Assembly (NCBI GenBank): GCA_964473365.1
Contig: CAYYOV010000024.1
Location: 1 to 41,677, forward strand
Direction: 5' to 3'
Origin: 2-02-FULL-55-14 sp964473365
GTDB taxonomy: Bacteria; Bacteroidota; Ignavibacteria; UBA10030
Length of the DNA: 41,677 nucleotides
The notes beneath the pieces were generated by a model. It had not been told where the DNA came from. It ran no database searches and saw nothing but the letters and a program-made list of their open reading frames with translations. Each line of letters opens with the position of its first letter. Within the stretch, counting starts at the first letter, position 1. A program made the position numbers and the translations under genes. Below are positions 40,014-41,677 of the stretch, one piece after another.

Positions 40014-40688
40014 CTAGCGTATCCGCAAGATCCTGATCGCAGCGCACGCCGCGCCATAGCCATTGTCGATATTCGTGACCGTCAGACCGGACGAACAACT
40101 GGACAGCATGGTGTGCAACGCCGTCACGCCGCCGGACGCGACTCCGTACCCCACCGACGTCGGGACCGCGATCAGCGGCGCGGCGATCAGACCTCCGAGG
40201 ACTGTCGGTAGCGCTCCTTCCATTCCCGCGACGGCGATCACGACGTCAGCCGTACGAATATCATCGAGTTTCTCGAGCAGACGCCACAACCCGGCCACGC
40301 CGACGTCCGTGACCACGCGCACCGTCACACCATAGTAGCGCAAGGTCCTGACGGCTTCGGTGCTCACCGGCACATCGGACGTTCCGGCAGCCACGACAGC
40401 AACAGTTCCTCGGACCTTCCTCCGGGGAGTTCCGTTGTAGAATCCTGTCGATGAAACGGGATCGTAGTCCATCACCCGCCGATGGGTTACCGGCAGCCTG
40501 CGATGTTGCTCGGCCGAGAGGCGGGTAAGGAGCACCGACCTCCGCGCTGCCCGCACTCGTACGAGGATTCGCACGATCTGGTCGCGCGACTTCCGGGCGC
40601 AGAAGATCGCCTCTTCCAGACCAGTGCGATGGGCACGATCGAGGTCAAGGATCACATCATGAGGAGCGGAGCGGCGGCGGGGACTCAT
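40014..40688 (-). CDS. larB: Nickel-pincer cofactor biosynthesis protein LarB
   Basis: LarB carboxylates the pyridinium ring of nicotinic acid adenine dinucleotide and hydrolyses the phosphoanhydride, the first step of nickel-pincer cofactor synthesis for lactate racemase-type enzymes. The 224-residue protein has a PurE-like C-terminal domain: VAVVAAGTSDVPVSTEAVRT, VVIAVAGMEGALPTVLGGL, PLIAVPTSVGYG and a Gly-rich end (NIDNGYGAACAAIRI). The N-terminal domain DLDRAHRTGLEEAIFCARK matches the LarB-specific part. Its ATG overlaps the TGA of larE by 4 bp (40685-40688). The gene end is close to the cytochrome promoter. LarC, the third step, is not in the window. Confidence 0.92.
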   Translation of the reverse strand: MSPRRRSAPHDVILDLDRAHRTGLEEAIFCARKSRDQIVRILVRVRAARRSVLLTRLSAEQHRRLPVTHRRVMDYDPVSSTGFYNGTPRRKVRGTVAVVAAGTSDVPVSTEAVRTLRYYGVTVRVVTDVGVAGLWRLLEKLDDIRTADVVIAVAGMEGALPTVLGGLIAAPLIAVPTSVGYGVASGGVTALHTMLSSCSSGLTVTNIDNGYGAACAAIRILRIR

Positions 40689-41488
40689 CGGAGAAAGGCG
40701 CTTCCCATTCGATACGGAGCAAGAAAGACCGGACGCGATTGTCCGCCATCAGCGAAGATCTGCGACACGGCGCCAAGTGCCCGCGTCCGTGCGTGATCGT
40801 CAAGCGACGAAAGCGATGGCCCATCGATCTCGACGACGATCCCGGCCTGGCGGACCCGGCAGCGCAGATGCTCGGCCGCAATGCTGTTTGCCAATGTACG
40901 CTCCGCGGTGTGCACCAACTCGAGGACGGTCGGGTCGATCGCTATGCCTGTTTCGATCCGCGACGAAAGGCACGGCGATGCTGGGAGGTCGGCGATATCA
41001 CCGAGGCCCTGCAAGCGGGCGAGTGTGCGGATTGCGGATTTTCCGATACCCGCCTCGATGAACGGATGGCGGACGCCGTGTTCTTTTGCGGCCTCGAGTC
41101 CTGGTCGATAGTCGTTGAGATCGTCAGCGTTGGCCCCCGAGAGAATGGTCCGGTCGGTGACCGCCGCAATGGCTGCGTAGAGATTGGACTTGCAGAAGAA
41201 GCACCGGTTCGAGGGATTGGCCATGTACTGCGGATCGTTGAATTCCCCGGCCTGAATGATGCGCAGGTCCCATCCGCGTTGTTGTGCGAGAGCCTTCGTA
41301 CGCTCCGTACCCTCCGAAGGCACTGCGGGAGAAACGGCGTGGTAGAGCAGTGCTTCGGACCCCAGCACGTCATGAGCTGCGGCAGCGAGCGTCAGACTGT
41401 CGACGCCCCCGCTGACTGCGACGGCGACACGTCGTATCCCGGATATGATCCCTTGCAGAGCCTGGCGTTCTTTGTCTATGAGTTCCAT
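40685..41488 (-). CDS. larE: Nickel-pincer cofactor sulfur transferase LarE
   Basis: LarE activates the LarB product with ATP and donates sulfur from one of its own cysteines. The start at 41488 gives 267 residues, the normal length; a longer frame to 41668 crosses a terminator-like hairpin and a promoter and is rejected. Motifs are the PP-loop VAVSGGVDS (S26-S31), PSNRCFFCKSNLY (C96, C99), SGANADDLNDYRPG and ADLPASPCLSSRIETG. In the last, C173 corresponds to the sacrificial Cys176 of Lactiplantibacillus LarE. It is the first gene of a larE-larB operon with its own sigma-70-like promoter at 41555-41583. The racemase (LarA) and LarC must lie elsewhere. Confidence 0.92.
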   Translation of the reverse strand: MELIDKERQALQGIISGIRRVAVAVSGGVDSLTLAAAAHDVLGSEALLYHAVSPAVPSEGTERTKALAQQRGWDLRIIQAGEFNDPQYMANPSNRCFFCKSNLYAAIAAVTDRTILSGANADDLNDYRPGLEAAKEHGVRHPFIEAGIGKSAIRTLARLQGLGDIADLPASPCLSSRIETGIAIDPTVLELVHTAERTLANSIAAEHLRCRVRQAGIVVEIDGPSLSSLDDHARTRALGAVSQIFADGGQSRPVFLAPYRMGSAFLR

Positions 41489-41517
41489 GGCATCGATGGA
41501 GCGTGCGTCCTCTGACA

Positions 41518-41545
41518 ACAAACCCCGCACGATGCGGGGTCTTGT
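41518..41545 (-). terminator. Hairpin in the larE leader (terminator or attenuator)
   Basis: On the minus strand, ACCCCGCA pairs with TGCGGGGT (41522-41529 and 41533-41540) with a TCG loop. An outer ACAA/TTGT extension follows, then TTTGTTGT. It lies between the larE promoter and the larE ATG. It is either the terminator of a gene to the right or an attenuator at the very start of the larE transcript. Confidence 0.5.
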
Positions 41546-41554
41546 CGTAGATGC

Positions 41555-41583
41555 ATAGTAGCCGAATGTCTTCTCAGTTTCAA
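41555..41583 (-). promoter_or_regulatory. Sigma-70-like promoter of larE-larB
   Basis: On the minus strand, TTGAAA (41578-41583), 17 nt, TACTAT (41555-41560). Predicted transcription starts about 7 nt downstream, directly before the hairpin at 41518-41545. Confidence 0.55.
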
Positions 41584-41677
41584 GAACCTGCCTTCTCGCA
41601 GTCACATCTCGCAGTGGCTGCAGTGGACGATTACGGGTCTGCTTCTTGTCACTTACGTCTTCCGGCACGCTAGTGCC

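Noticed and set aside
41489..41668. N-terminal extension of LarE
   Set aside because: It crosses a promoter and a terminator-like hairpin and adds 60 residues not found in LarE. The start at 41488 gives the family length.
1..41677. CRISPR arrays, tRNA or rRNA genes, prophage or IS transposases
   Set aside because: No spaced direct repeats, cloverleaf-like segments, rRNA motifs or transposase/integrase domains were found on reading both strands. A tRNA scan would settle this.

Overview
The window is GC-rich (about 60 % by eye) and densely coded, with no rRNA, tRNA, CRISPR array, phage module or transposase that I could find. Two secreted proteins (13382-15769 and 28173-31244) end in the YPNPFN-type C-terminal domain of type IX secretion (T9SS) cargo. 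Together with an S9B dipeptidyl peptidase, a MetallophosN/C phosphoesterase, a GH109 enzyme and a double-propeller sensor, this points to the Bacteroidota / Ignavibacteriota / Chlorobiota (FCB) group. An Ignavibacteria-like environmental lineage is my best guess, and that is inference. Two 100-N gaps, each flanked by exact 55-bp duplications, show that this is a draft or metagenome scaffold.

Layout. 1-3.6 kb (minus): a partial GH43 glycosidase and a rhamnogalacturonan-acetylesterase-like SGNH hydrolase (plant polysaccharide use), PlsC acyltransferase, a half-size EamA transporter and a DUF1858 redox protein. 3.9-6.4 kb (plus): a secreted octaheme cytochrome of the hydroxylamine oxidoreductase (HAO)-like superfamily and a TPR protein. 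6.7-13.4 kb: DUF3332 lipoprotein, half-size TauE/SafE permease, ferredoxin-NADP reductase, a lipoprotein, a Tat-exported phosphoesterase, a phosphofructokinase with PPi-type residues, and a two-helix membrane protein. 13.4-17.4 kb (minus): a T9SS esterase and an M28 peptidase lipoprotein with overlapping ends. 18.1-20.8 kb (plus): the agmatine-to-putrescine pair aguB and aguA, separated by a roughly 550-bp element carrying a GxxExxY gene between inverted repeats. 21-25 kb: a ZIP-like transporter with an inserted cyclic-nucleotide domain, a creatininase-family hydrolase, a cysteine-rich 4Fe-4S protein and an outer-membrane barrel. 25.2-34.7 kb: DPP-IV, a lipoprotein, an M4 metallopeptidase with T9SS signal, and a sensor with 14 propeller repeats ending in a PP2C/SpoIIE phosphatase. 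34.9-39.2 kb: GH109, a GHL10-type hydrolase, a membrane protein and a NodB-like deacetylase. 39.4-41.5 kb: a tetraheme c554-like cytochrome and larB-larE of nickel-pincer cofactor synthesis.

Themes. The genes suggest a heterotrophic polymer degrader (glycosidases, esterases, secreted peptidases) with a multiheme respiratory side-line. The feature least explained by known gene families is a set of short, degenerate, 7- or 9-nt-periodic tandem arrays in intergenic DNA, usually as facing inverted pairs. One pair brackets the GxxExxY gene, one brackets a decayed mini-ORF, and the others enclose almost nothing. They may be successive states of one class of small intergenic element. Promoters of plain sigma-70 form (TTGNNN, 16-19 nt, TANNNT) are visible at several genes, and a T-rich block followed by TACGTTG recurs at three others. 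Most gene ends carry strong GC hairpins.
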